From assembly GCF_036391795.1 (NCBI RefSeq), contig NZ_DASVZH010000221.1, positions 1 through 31,600 on the forward strand: DNA of 31,600 nt, read 5' to 3'. The translations under genes were made by a program, and so were the position numbers. A model generated the notes under the pieces. The model was not told the DNA's origin. It saw only the letters and a list, made by a program, of their open reading frames with translations, and searched no databases. Shown one piece after another: positions 1 through 6,741 of the stretch; position 1 is the first letter of the stretch, and every line of letters starts with the position of its first letter. The stretch is from Oryzihumus sp036391795. Its GTDB lineage: Bacteria > Actinomycetota > Actinomycetes > Actinomycetales > Dermatophilaceae.

Positions 1-29
1 TCCAGCTCGGCGCAACAAGGGTGGGGGAG

Positions 30-43
30 CCCGGTCGGCCGGG
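30..43. terminator. Short GC hairpin downstream of the RDD gene
   Basis: CCCGG (30-34) pairs with CCGGG (39-43) around a 4-nt loop, 28 nt beyond the stop codon of the leftward RDD gene. The stem is only 5 bp and has no T tract, so it is a weak terminator candidate. Nothing else is recognisable in the first 70 bases. Confidence 0.25.
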
Positions 44-70
44 AAGGACGGATGACCCGGCGAGCCGGCG

Positions 71-886
71 TCAGGCGAGCGTCTCCGGCGGCATGAGGCG
101 CCGGCGCAGCTGGTCCTCACGCCAGAGCCGCTCGGTGTCGCGGCGGCGGCGGTCGGCGAGTACCGCGGCGAGCACCGCCTCGGGGTGGCTGCCCGGGGGA
201 GGCGGCGGCGCGGCATACCGCATCACGTCGGTGAGCAGCTCCTGGCCGATCTGGGTGCGGGCGGCGGTGCTCATCTGGCCGGCGCGGGCGAGGAACTGCC
301 GCGTGGCCATGGCCAGGTGGTCCGGCAGGGCGGCGAGGTCCGCGGTGGTCGCCCACGACGCGAGCTGCCACGGCATCTGCGGCGGTGCCAGGAGCTGCGG
401 ACGCACCCGCTCGCGCACGACGTAGGTGCCGGCGGCCAGGTCGCCGAAGCGCTTGCCGCGCGAGGTGGCCACGGCACACACCACCGCGGGCACGCCACTG
501 AACATCCACAGCTCGACCACGCCGATCAGCGCCCGGGTGAGCGCGTGCCGGAAGCTGATCGGGCCGGCGTCGTCGCGCACGGTGCGCAGGCCGGTGGCCG
601 CCTTGCCCAGGCTGCGGCCCCGGGTGAGCGTCTCGACGGTGGTCGGCAGCACGACCATGGCCGCCACGGTGGCGGTGAGGAAGATCGTGGCCACCACTGC
701 GTCGTCGGCCTCGCTGGTGAGCAGCATCGCGAGCCAGAGCAGCGCGATGAGCACCACGCCGCCGAGCAACAGGTCGAGGGCCCCCGAGAGCACCCGCATG
801 CCGAGGCCGGCCGCGGGCAGGTCGAGGGCGACGGCCTCACCGGTGACGAGGTCGTCCTCGCCGACACCCAGGGTTGCGCTGTCCAC
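71..886 (-). CDS. RDD family membrane protein
   Basis: A 271-residue protein with a GTG start. Residues about 31-160 form an RDD domain. R31 and D38 lie in the first hydrophobic segment (about 31-56), a second segment covers about 62-82, and a third about 118-140. The segment RSLGKAATGL (91-100) and the closing motif RFGDLAAGTYVVR (146-158) are typical of the family. The C-terminal ~110 residues are cytosolic-looking and rich in Arg, Ala and Pro. RDD proteins are integral membrane proteins of mostly unknown function; some have been linked to ion transport. The gene is divergent from the SpoIIM-like gene, and this pair usually accompanies MoxR/DUF58 genes, which lie 3.5 kb away here. The -10 hexamer TAGGCT is 6 nt upstream of the GTG, so the mRNA is probably leaderless, which supports this start. 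Confidence 0.88.
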   Translation of the reverse strand: MDSATLGVGEDDLVTGEAVALDLPAAGLGMRVLSGALDLLLGGVVLIALLWLAMLLTSEADDAVVATIFLTATVAAMVVLPTTVETLTRGRSLGKAATGLRTVRDDAGPISFRHALTRALIGVVELWMFSGVPAVVCAVATSRGKRFGDLAAGTYVVRERVRPQLLAPPQMPWQLASWATTADLAALPDHLAMATRQFLARAGQMSTAARTQIGQELLTDVMRYAAPPPPPGSHPEAVLAAVLADRRRRDTERLWREDQLRRRLMPPETLA

Positions 887-929
887 GTTCGCAGCCTAGG
901 GCCCCGGGGCTGGCCCTAGGCTGTCCGCC
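887..929. promoter_or_regulatory. Symmetric divergent promoter, RDD / SpoIIM genes
   Basis: AGCCTAGGG (893-901) and CCCTAGGCT (914-922) form a perfect 9-bp inverted repeat with a 12-bp spacer. Each arm contains TAGGCT pointing outward: on the minus strand at 898-893, 6 nt before the GTG at 886, and on the plus strand at 917-922, 7 nt before the GTG at 930. Both match the actinobacterial TANNNT -10 pattern and the spacing of leaderless transcripts. No convincing -35 box is seen for either. The two promoters overlap, so they may compete or share one regulator. Confidence 0.6.
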
Positions 930-1925
930 GTGGATCTCGACGCGTTCGTGGCGGCGCACCAGGGGGAGTGGCAGCGGCTGGACGCCCTGGCGCGGCAGCG
1001 ACGGCTGTCCGGGGCGGAAGCCGACGAGATCCTCGACCGCTACCAGCGTGTGGCCACCCACCTGTCCGTGGTGCGCTCCGCGGCGCCGGACCCCAGCCTG
1101 GTGACCTACCTGTCCTCGCTGCTCGCGCGGGCGCGGGCGAGGTCGGCCGGCACCCGGTCGGTCGCCTGGCGGGACCTCGCGGTGTTCTTCACCGACACCT
1201 TCCCGGCGGCGCTCTACCGCACCCGGCGGTGGTGGATCGTCACCGCGCTGGCCAACGTGGCGGTCGCGTTCGTCATCGGCTGGTGGCTGCTGGCGCACCC
1301 GGCGGTGGAGTCCTCGCTGCTCTCACCCGCCGAGGTGGACCGGCTCGTCCGGGTGGACTTCGCGCACTACTACAGCGAGTACGCCGCGTCGCACTTCGCG
1401 GCGAAGGTGTGGACCAACAACGCGTGGGTCTCGGCGCTGTGCATCGCCTTCGGGGTGCTCGGTGTGCCGGTCATCTACCTGCTCTGGCAGAACGTCCTCA
1501 ACGTCGCGATCATCGGCTCGATCATGGTCCACCACCACCGCGCGTCGGTGTTCTTCGGGCTGATCCTGCCGCATGGCATCCTCGAGCTGACCGCGGTGTT
1601 CATCGCCGGGGCGACCGGGCTGCGGCTGTTCTGGTCCTGGGTCGAGCCCGGGCCGCGCACCCGCACGCAGGCGGTGGCCCGCGAGGGGCGCTCGGCCATC
1701 GCCGTGGCGCTGGGCCTGGCTGCGGTGCTCGCCGTCTCCGGGGTGATCGAGGCGTTCGTGACGCCCTCGCCGCTGCCGACGTGGGCGCGGGTCGGGATCG
1801 GCGTGCTGGCCGAGGCGGCGTTCCTGACCTACGTCTTCACCGCGGGCCGGTGGGCGGTCCGCCGCGGCGTCACCGGTGACGTCAGCGCCGAGGACGCGGG
1901 GGCGCAGGCGCCGGTCGTCGGCTGA
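930..1925 (+). CDS. Stage II sporulation protein M-like (DUF95) membrane protein
   Basis: A 331-residue protein, GTG start supported by the leaderless promoter. The N-terminal ~90 residues are a helical cytosolic part (DLDAFVAAHQGEWQRLD..., then repeated Arg/Ala). It is followed by a membrane domain: segments about 102-122 (WWIVTALANVAVAFVIGWWL), about 165-190, 205-235 (containing the family-typical LPHGILELTAVFIAGATGLRL), 255-272 and 285-310. The LPHG-x-LE segment is characteristic of SpoIIM/DUF95 proteins. In non-sporulating actinobacteria these are not sporulation genes; they sit with RDD, MoxR and DUF58 genes and are thought to act on the envelope. Function here is inferred from the family and the neighbourhood only. 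Confidence 0.88.
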   Translation: MDLDAFVAAHQGEWQRLDALARQRRLSGAEADEILDRYQRVATHLSVVRSAAPDPSLVTYLSSLLARARARSAGTRSVAWRDLAVFFTDTFPAALYRTRRWWIVTALANVAVAFVIGWWLLAHPAVESSLLSPAEVDRLVRVDFAHYYSEYAASHFAAKVWTNNAWVSALCIAFGVLGVPVIYLLWQNVLNVAIIGSIMVHHHRASVFFGLILPHGILELTAVFIAGATGLRLFWSWVEPGPRTRTQAVAREGRSAIAVALGLAAVLAVSGVIEAFVTPSPLPTWARVGIGVLAEAAFLTYVFTAGRWAVRRGVTGDVSAEDAGAQAPVVG

Positions 1926-1956
1926 CCCGGCTGGGCGACCGGCCGGCATACCAACC

Positions 1957-1993
1957 GGGGGCGCCGGCATACCGGCTCTGCCGAGGTTCGCGG
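1957..1993. repeat. 37-bp dispersed repeat, copy 1
   Basis: Matches 3556-3592 at 34 of 37 positions; all three differences are transitions (G/A, A/G, C/T). The shared core is CCGGCTCTGCCGAGGTTCG. This copy contains one of the GTATGCCG octamers (reverse orientation, 1965-1972), and another lies just before it at 1944-1951. It ends 9 bp before the ATG of the next ORF. Confidence 0.75.
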
Positions 1994-2002
1994 ACCTGGC
2001 GC

Positions 2003-2512
2003 ATGGGCAGGCAGGGAACCGACAACGCGTGGGCCAGGCGTGCGGCCGAGCTGGGCAGCATCACGGCCTGGCGTTCGTTCACCGACGGCGAGCGCTGGCT
2101 GTGGGTCCAGGTGACCCCACTTGCCACCGCCGAGGACGCCCGTGCGGCGCTGGCCCAGGCCCAGACCCGGGGACTGAAGAACGCCAACGCGTCCGTGCGG
2201 CTCGTCGCCGAGACCGAGGTCGCCCCGCCCGCCGTCCCGGGGGCCTCGGAGGTCTGGGCGCAGCAGCAACGGACCGTGGGTCCGCAGGGGGAGGGGACGG
2301 TGCTCATGGTCGGGTTCGTGCGAGGGGTGCGTGTCGTCGTGCTGGCCGCGAGCGGGGCCCCGGCGTGGACGTGGGCGTCGCTGACGACCTCCTCGCCAGC
2401 CAGTCGGCCAGGCTCCCGAGCTGACGGGGCTGCCGGCCGCGCCCTCTACTCCCACGCCGTCCAGGCCTCGGGTAGGTCGGCCGGTTCGAGCTGGTTGACC
2501 GTCAGGGCGTAG
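2003..2512 (+). CDS. Uncharacterised protein, probably frameshifted near its 3' end
   Basis: I do not recognise this protein. The open frame gives 169 residues; the first ~115 look like a genuine mixed alpha/beta protein (SITAWRSFTDGERWLWVQV, then ATAEDARAALAQAQTRGL, then EGTVLMVGFVRGVRVVVLAAS). No signal peptide or membrane helix is evident. After about 2355 the codon pattern of this frame worsens (several codons end in A or T) and the frame runs 67 bp into the convergent gene. The frame one base earlier has almost pure G/C third positions there, reads GVDVGVADDLLASQSARLPS and stops at 2424, just short of the convergent gene. A single missing base in GGGGCCCC (2354-2361) would join the two into a protein of about 140 residues. 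It may be a real frameshift or a sequencing error. Confidence 0.5.
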   Translation: MGRQGTDNAWARRAAELGSITAWRSFTDGERWLWVQVTPLATAEDARAALAQAQTRGLKNANASVRLVAETEVAPPAVPGASEVWAQQQRTVGPQGEGTVLMVGFVRGVRVVVLAASGAPAWTWASLTTSSPASRPGSRADGAAGRALYSHAVQASGRSAGSSWLTVRA

Positions 2513-2646
2513 CGGGCCAGCTCGTCGAGGTCCTGCCCGGCGTAGGCCTGGCCGCGAGTCACGACGTTCCCGGCCTCATCGAGCACGCGCCACTGCGTGT
2601 GGACACCGTCGTTCGCGAGCCGGGACTGCTTGGTGTACTCAGCCAT
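2446..2646 (-). CDS. Small conserved-looking protein, 66 residues
   Basis: The chosen ATG at 2646 is preceded by GAGGGAG at normal spacing, whereas the longer frame (to 2718) adds a low-complexity leader without a ribosome-binding site. The protein MAEYTKQSRLANDGVHTQWR... is polar, with no membrane segment. It looks like a short beta-rich domain (QWRVLDEAGNVVTRGQAY) followed by an acidic helix (AGQDLDELARYALTVNQL) and a Trp-containing tail. I do not know its function. It is convergent with the preceding ORF and follows the alpha/beta-barrel gene in the same direction after a hairpin, so it probably has its own promoter in 2647-2769. Confidence 0.6.
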   Translation of the reverse strand: MAEYTKQSRLANDGVHTQWRVLDEAGNVVTRGQAYAGQDLDELARYALTVNQLEPADLPEAWTAWE

Positions 2647-2769
2647 GGGAACTCCCTCTGCTGGTGAGCCGCGCCCGGGGTGGTGCTGGACTGCGGTCAG
2701 GCCGACGTGGAACAGCACCGACGTCCTGTCACCAGCCTGCCAGTGTCAGGGCGCCCGTGCGACCTGCAG

Positions 2770-2799
2770 CGAGCCCCGCCGCGGTTGCGGCGGGACTCG
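2770..2799 (-). terminator. Hairpin after the alpha/beta-barrel gene
   Basis: CCCGCCGC (2775-2782) pairs with GCGGCGGG (2787-2794) around GGTT. After one C/A mismatch the stem continues with CGAG (2770-2773) and CTCG (2796-2799). It lies 16 nt beyond the stop codon of the leftward gene ending at 2815. There is no T tract, which is usual in very GC-rich actinobacteria. Confidence 0.55.
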
Positions 2800-2814
2800 G
2801 TTCGAGCGGGTGGA

Positions 2815-3132
2815 TCAGCGGGCGAGCTCGACCGGCCTGGCAGAGCCGATGTCGATGGCAAGGTCGCCGACGTAGCTCTTGCGGAGCGCGAAACGGTCGC
2901 GGCTGTTGGCCTTCACCCAGTCAGCAGCCTTCACCGCGGCCGCGTTGGCCTGCTCGTGGGTCTCCCACGTGCTGAGCGAGACGAAAGCCTCCTTGTCGAC
3001 CTGGGCCACCCCGTAGGACACGAAGCCGTCGCTCTTCTGGAAGATCGGCACCATCCCGGTCCGCGCCTGGGCGGCGATCTCGTCGAAGGAGCCGGACTTG
3101 ATGTCGTAGAGCGCGATGCGTGTGCAACGCAT
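2815..3132 (-). CDS. Antibiotic-biosynthesis-monooxygenase-like (dimeric alpha/beta barrel) protein
   Basis: A 105-residue protein beginning MRCTRIALYDIKSGSFDEIA. The ATG at 3132 is chosen over an upstream frame extension (to 3174) because GGAAGG lies at suitable spacing and a good promoter lies just beyond. The pattern beta strand (TRIALYDI), helix (SFDEIAAQARTGMVPIF), strand (GFVSYGVAQVD), strand (FVSLSTWET) and helix (HEQANAAAVKAADWVKAN) fits the ferredoxin-like ABM/EthD/stress-response barrel fold. Members are small cytosolic proteins that oxidise quinol-like compounds or have no known activity. It is divergent from a winged-helix regulator, which suggests local control by that regulator. 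The catalytic role is unproven. Confidence 0.72.
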   Translation of the reverse strand: MRCTRIALYDIKSGSFDEIAAQARTGMVPIFQKSDGFVSYGVAQVDKEAFVSLSTWETHEQANAAAVKAADWVKANSRDRFALRKSYVGDLAIDIGSARPVELAR

Positions 3133-3190
3133 GATGTGCCTTCCTGGTGTTGAAGCGGCCTGCGTAGTCCGCACGCCGGTTCCACCACTG

Positions 3191-3219
3191 ACAGTACGTT
3201 GGATCTATGAAACTAGCAA
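3191..3219 (-). promoter_or_regulatory. Promoter of the alpha/beta-barrel gene
   Basis: Read on the minus strand: TTGCTA (3219-3214) as -35, a 17-bp spacer, and TACTGT (3196-3191) as -10. This is the best -35/-10 pair seen in the window. Transcription would start near 3184, leaving a leader of about 50 nt with the ribosome-binding site GGAAGG. The stretch 3200-3251 is strikingly AT-rich for this DNA and holds the TTCGAA palindrome at 3233-3238, so it probably also carries the operator of the divergent regulator. Confidence 0.55.
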
Positions 3220-3245
3220 TACAATTCCTTGATTCGAACTTCCGG

Positions 3246-3251
3246 TATAAT
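3246..3251 (+). promoter_or_regulatory. Perfect TATAAT -10 for a leaderless regulator mRNA
   Basis: TATAAT ends 7 nt before the ATG at 3259, the spacing expected if transcription begins on the A of the start codon. No -35 hexamer is visible at 16-19 bp (TTGATT at 3229 is only 11 bp away), so the promoter may rely on other contacts or an activator. Confidence 0.55.
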
Positions 3252-3258
3252 CCCGGTC

Positions 3259-3555
3259 ATGCCTTGGGGTTTCCTGACCAACCACGCCCAGGCGCTGCTG
3301 TGCATCGCCCGCGACCCGGGCGTGCGCCTGCGCGAGATCGCCACCACTCTCGGCATCACCGAGCGGGCCGCCTTCGGCATCGTCACCGACCTGGTGGACG
3401 CGGGCTACGTGCACAAGGACAAGGACGGCCGACGCAACCGCTACCGGATCCAGGGCGACCAGCCCCTGCCCGAGGCCCTGCTCCGGCAGCGAACGGTCGG
3501 CCAGCTGATCCATCTCCTCGCGCAGACCGATGCGGGCAGCCGCGACCACGCCTGA
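3259..3555 (+). CDS. Winged-helix (MarR/ArsR-like) transcriptional regulator
   Basis: A 98-residue protein starting MPWGFLTNHAQALLCIARDP. The ATG at 3259 is chosen because TATAAT lies 7 nt upstream; the 10-residue upstream extension would overlap that promoter. The helix-turn-helix covers about residues 23-46 (VRLREIATTLGITERAAFGIVTDL) and the wing follows (AGYVHKDKDGRRNRYRI, about 49-65). The C-terminal helix (EALLRQRTVGQLIHLLAQ) could serve dimerisation. No ligand-binding domain is present. It is divergent from the alpha/beta-barrel gene over an AT-rich spacer, the usual arrangement of a small local repressor. The ligand or signal is unknown. Confidence 0.82.
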   Translation: MPWGFLTNHAQALLCIARDPGVRLREIATTLGITERAAFGIVTDLVDAGYVHKDKDGRRNRYRIQGDQPLPEALLRQRTVGQLIHLLAQTDAGSRDHA

Positions 3556-3592
3556 GGGGGCACCGGCATGCCGGCTCTGCCGAGGTTCGTGG
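3556..3592. repeat. 37-bp dispersed repeat, copy 2
   Basis: Second copy of the repeat at 1957-1993 (34 of 37 identical), beginning directly after the stop codon of the regulator gene. Here the inner part is the perfect palindrome CCGGCATGCCGG (3563-3574), and the octamer of copy 1 is changed by one base. Confidence 0.75.
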
Positions 3593-3625
3593 CGCTCTGC
3601 CGCGGCTGCATCCTCGGCAGAGCGC
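3592..3625. terminator. Bidirectional hairpin between convergent genes
   Basis: GCGCTCTGCCG (3592-3602) pairs perfectly with CGGCAGAGCGC (3615-3625) around a 12-nt loop, between the rightward regulator (stop 3555) and the leftward tandem-domain gene (stop 3672). The right arm can instead pair with GCTCTGCCGAGG at 3574-3585 inside the 37-bp repeat, and GGCAGAGCC (3636-3644) offers a further partner for 3573-3581. The region can therefore adopt competing stems. Confidence 0.6.
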
Positions 3626-3671
3626 ACCCTTCCCAGGCAGAGCCCACCCGCCCGAACGGAAGGTCGCCGGG

Positions 3672-4295
3672 TCAGGCCATCTCGGGCACGTGCAGGTGCG
3701 CGAGCGCGACCTCCATCTCGGCGACGTCGTCGACCATGGCGCCGGACTCCGCCGCGGCCCGGTCCCGGATGCTGCCCGTGGGCCCACGGCTGGCCTCGAG
3801 GGCTGCCCGGCTGTCATAGGTGATCGTCCCGACGGCCCGGCCGGCCGCGCGGTTGATGAGGAGGCTGGCGCTGCAGAAGCCGAAGAGCTCCCGGACCCGT
3901 GGGAGGACGACCATCTTGAAGATGTCCGTGGCGCGGTCCGCGCTGCCCGGGTCACCGCTCAGCCAGGTGATGCGGGCACAGGCGCCACTGGGCGTGGCGT
4001 GGTCCCGGTGAACCACCGCGACCTCCCAGGTGTCGACCTCGCTGGCGCCCGCGGCGAGGACCTCTTCTGCCTGGCTGCGCAGGGGACGGACCGCCTCGGC
4101 CGTCGCCGCCATGGCGTCTTCGGACTGCCAGGCGGTCGTGGCGATGCAGCGGCCGGACCCGCGGTCCACCAGGACCGACATCCCGACACACCCGTCCATG
4201 CCGGTCACGGCGGGGAGGACCTCGTCGCGGATGACGGCGAGGCCGTCGTCGATCCGGGCAGGGTCCGCCTGCATGCTGCTGGTACGTGCGTACAC
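3672..4295 (-). CDS. Protein with two tandem alpha/beta-barrel (ABM-like) domains
   Basis: A 207-residue protein starting at a GTG (VYARTSSMQADPARIDDGL) preceded by GAGGAG; the longer frame to 4376 has no such site. Residues ~1-95 and ~108-205 have the same order of elements: a strand with Arg-Thr or Arg-Ile-Thr, a loop, helix (ARIDDGLAVIRDEVLPAV / DRATDIFKMVVLPRVREL), a strand with Cys (CVGMSVLVDRGSGRCIATTAW / FCSASLLINRAAGRAVGTITY), helix, then a final strand (WEVAVVHR / MEVALAHL). Each repeat resembles one ferredoxin-like monooxygenase-type domain, so one chain probably forms the barrel that single-domain members build as dimers. Cytosolic; substrate unknown. It lies near a single-domain relative at 2815-3132 but is separated from it by the regulator. 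Confidence 0.72.
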   Translation of the reverse strand: MYARTSSMQADPARIDDGLAVIRDEVLPAVTGMDGCVGMSVLVDRGSGRCIATTAWQSEDAMAATAEAVRPLRSQAEEVLAAGASEVDTWEVAVVHRDHATPSGACARITWLSGDPGSADRATDIFKMVVLPRVRELFGFCSASLLINRAAGRAVGTITYDSRAALEASRGPTGSIRDRAAAESGAMVDDVAEMEVALAHLHVPEMA

Positions 4296-4415
4296 GACGC
4301 GCTCCTCTGCTCGAGGCAGCGTCCCGACGGCGCTGCCGTCCCGAGCCACGCTTCTCGCCGAAGGTGCCGGGGTCAATACTCACCGTGACGTAGCCCGGTG
4401 GGCCGCCATCAGGAG

Positions 4416-5741
4416 TCAGAGCAGGCCGCGGGACTTCAGCAGCAGGTAGTGGTCGGTCAGCGCGACCGGCAGGTCCGCGGGCGGGGCGTCCAGGACGTGC
4501 ACCCCGAGCCGGCCCAGCACCTCGCCGGTGCGCTCCCGCAGCGCGGTGGTGCGCTGCGCGGCGGCCGCGTCGTAGACCGTCTGGACGCTGTCACGCGTCC
4601 GGCCCATGCGCGCGAGCTCGGGATCCGCGACCGAGGCCAGCACCACCTGGTGGTGCCGGGTGAGGGTGGCCAGGGTGGGCAACAGGCTCTCCTCGACGGC
4701 CGCGGGCTCCAGCGTGGTCAGCAGCACCACCAGGGAGCGCCGCCTGCTCAGCCCGCCCACGGCCCCGGCCAGCGCCGACCAGTCGGCCTCCAGCAGGGCC
4801 GGCTCCAGCGGCGCCATGGCCGTGACGAGGTCACCGAGCAGCTCGGTGCGTGAGGCGCCGGTCACCCTGGCCCGGACCACCCGGTCGCCGGCCAGCAGGT
4901 CCACCCGGTCCCCGGCGCGGGACGCCAGGGCCGCGAGCAGCAGCGCGGCGTCCATCGAGGCGTCCAGCCGCGGGCCGTCGTCGACCCGACCGGCCGAGGT
5001 CCGGGAGGTGTCGAGCACGAGGATGACCCGCCGGTCCCGCTCGGGCTGCCAGGTCCGCACGACGACGCCGCCGCGCCGGGCGGTCGCCCGCCAGTCGATG
5101 CTGCGCACGTCGTCGCCGACGACGTAGTCGCGCAGCGAGTCGAACTCGGTGCCCTGACCGCGCACCCGCACCGCCGAGCGACCGTCGAGCTGGCGCAGGG
5201 TGGCCAGGCGGCTGGGCAGGTGCTTGCGGGAGGTGAAGGGCGGCAGCGCGCGCACGACCCCGGGCACGTCCAGCGAGCGCTGCCGGCCGGCCAGCCCGAG
5301 CGGCCCCAGGCTGCGCACGGTCACGCGGTCGGCCCGCCGGTCGCCGCGCCGAGTGGGGGTCAGCCGGGTCGTCAGCCGCGTGCGCTCACCGGCCCGCACC
5401 GAGACGGTATGCCGTTCGCCCGCCGCACCGGCCGAGGGCTGCCACGCGTCGCGCACCACGGCCCGCAGGCGCCGGCCGGTCGGGTTGGTCAGCAGCAGCG
5501 AGCTCTCCCCGCTCTCCCCGAGGCGGACCTGGCCGCTCGGGCGGCGTTCGAGCACGAGCCTGCCGGGGCTGACCGCCAGCACCAGGTCGAGGACGACGGC
5601 GAGCACGACCACCGCCCACCAAGTGGTGACGGTGGACCCGGTGGGCCAGAGCAGGACCGGCACGATCCCCAGCAGGATCGCCAGCGGTGCCCGACCGGTC
5701 AGCGCCACGACGGCCCACCGCCTCCGGGGAGGTGGGCACAC
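4416..5741 (-). CDS. DUF58 (vWA-like) protein, MoxR partner
   Basis: A 441-residue protein. Two hydrophobic segments near the N terminus (about 18-33 and 41-57) anchor it, followed by a beta-rich extracytoplasmic or membrane-proximal part (60-170). The DUF58 signature GTEFDSLRDYVVGDDVRSID begins at 197 and continues with WRATAR. The region after 238 (ILVLDTSRTS, D244/S246/T248) resembles a von Willebrand A fold with a partly kept metal site. DUF58 proteins are coupled to MoxR AAA+ ATPases and are thought to assist assembly or modification of envelope proteins. The gene is last in the operon, 22 bp after the MoxR stop. The GTG at 5741 has no good ribosome-binding site; the in-frame GTG eleven codons later follows GGAGG at long spacing, so the start is uncertain. 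The upstream GTG lies in one of the window's recurrent octamers. Confidence 0.88.
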   Translation of the reverse strand: MCPPPRRRWAVVALTGRAPLAILLGIVPVLLWPTGSTVTTWWAVVVLAVVLDLVLAVSPGRLVLERRPSGQVRLGESGESSLLLTNPTGRRLRAVVRDAWQPSAGAAGERHTVSVRAGERTRLTTRLTPTRRGDRRADRVTVRSLGPLGLAGRQRSLDVPGVVRALPPFTSRKHLPSRLATLRQLDGRSAVRVRGQGTEFDSLRDYVVGDDVRSIDWRATARRGGVVVRTWQPERDRRVILVLDTSRTSAGRVDDGPRLDASMDAALLLAALASRAGDRVDLLAGDRVVRARVTGASRTELLGDLVTAMAPLEPALLEADWSALAGAVGGLSRRRSLVVLLTTLEPAAVEESLLPTLATLTRHHQVVLASVADPELARMGRTRDSVQTVYDAAAAQRTTALRERTGEVLGRLGVHVLDAPPADLPVALTDHYLLLKSRGLL

Positions 5742-5763
5742 GGCATACCGCTCGCGGACATGG

Positions 5764-6737
<974 letters not shown>

Positions 6738-6741
<4 letters not shown>

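Noticed and set aside
1957..4376. The accessory block as a mobile element
   Set aside because: No integrase, transposase, terminal inverted repeats or target duplication seen; the 37-bp repeats alone do not prove mobility, so it is only a finding.
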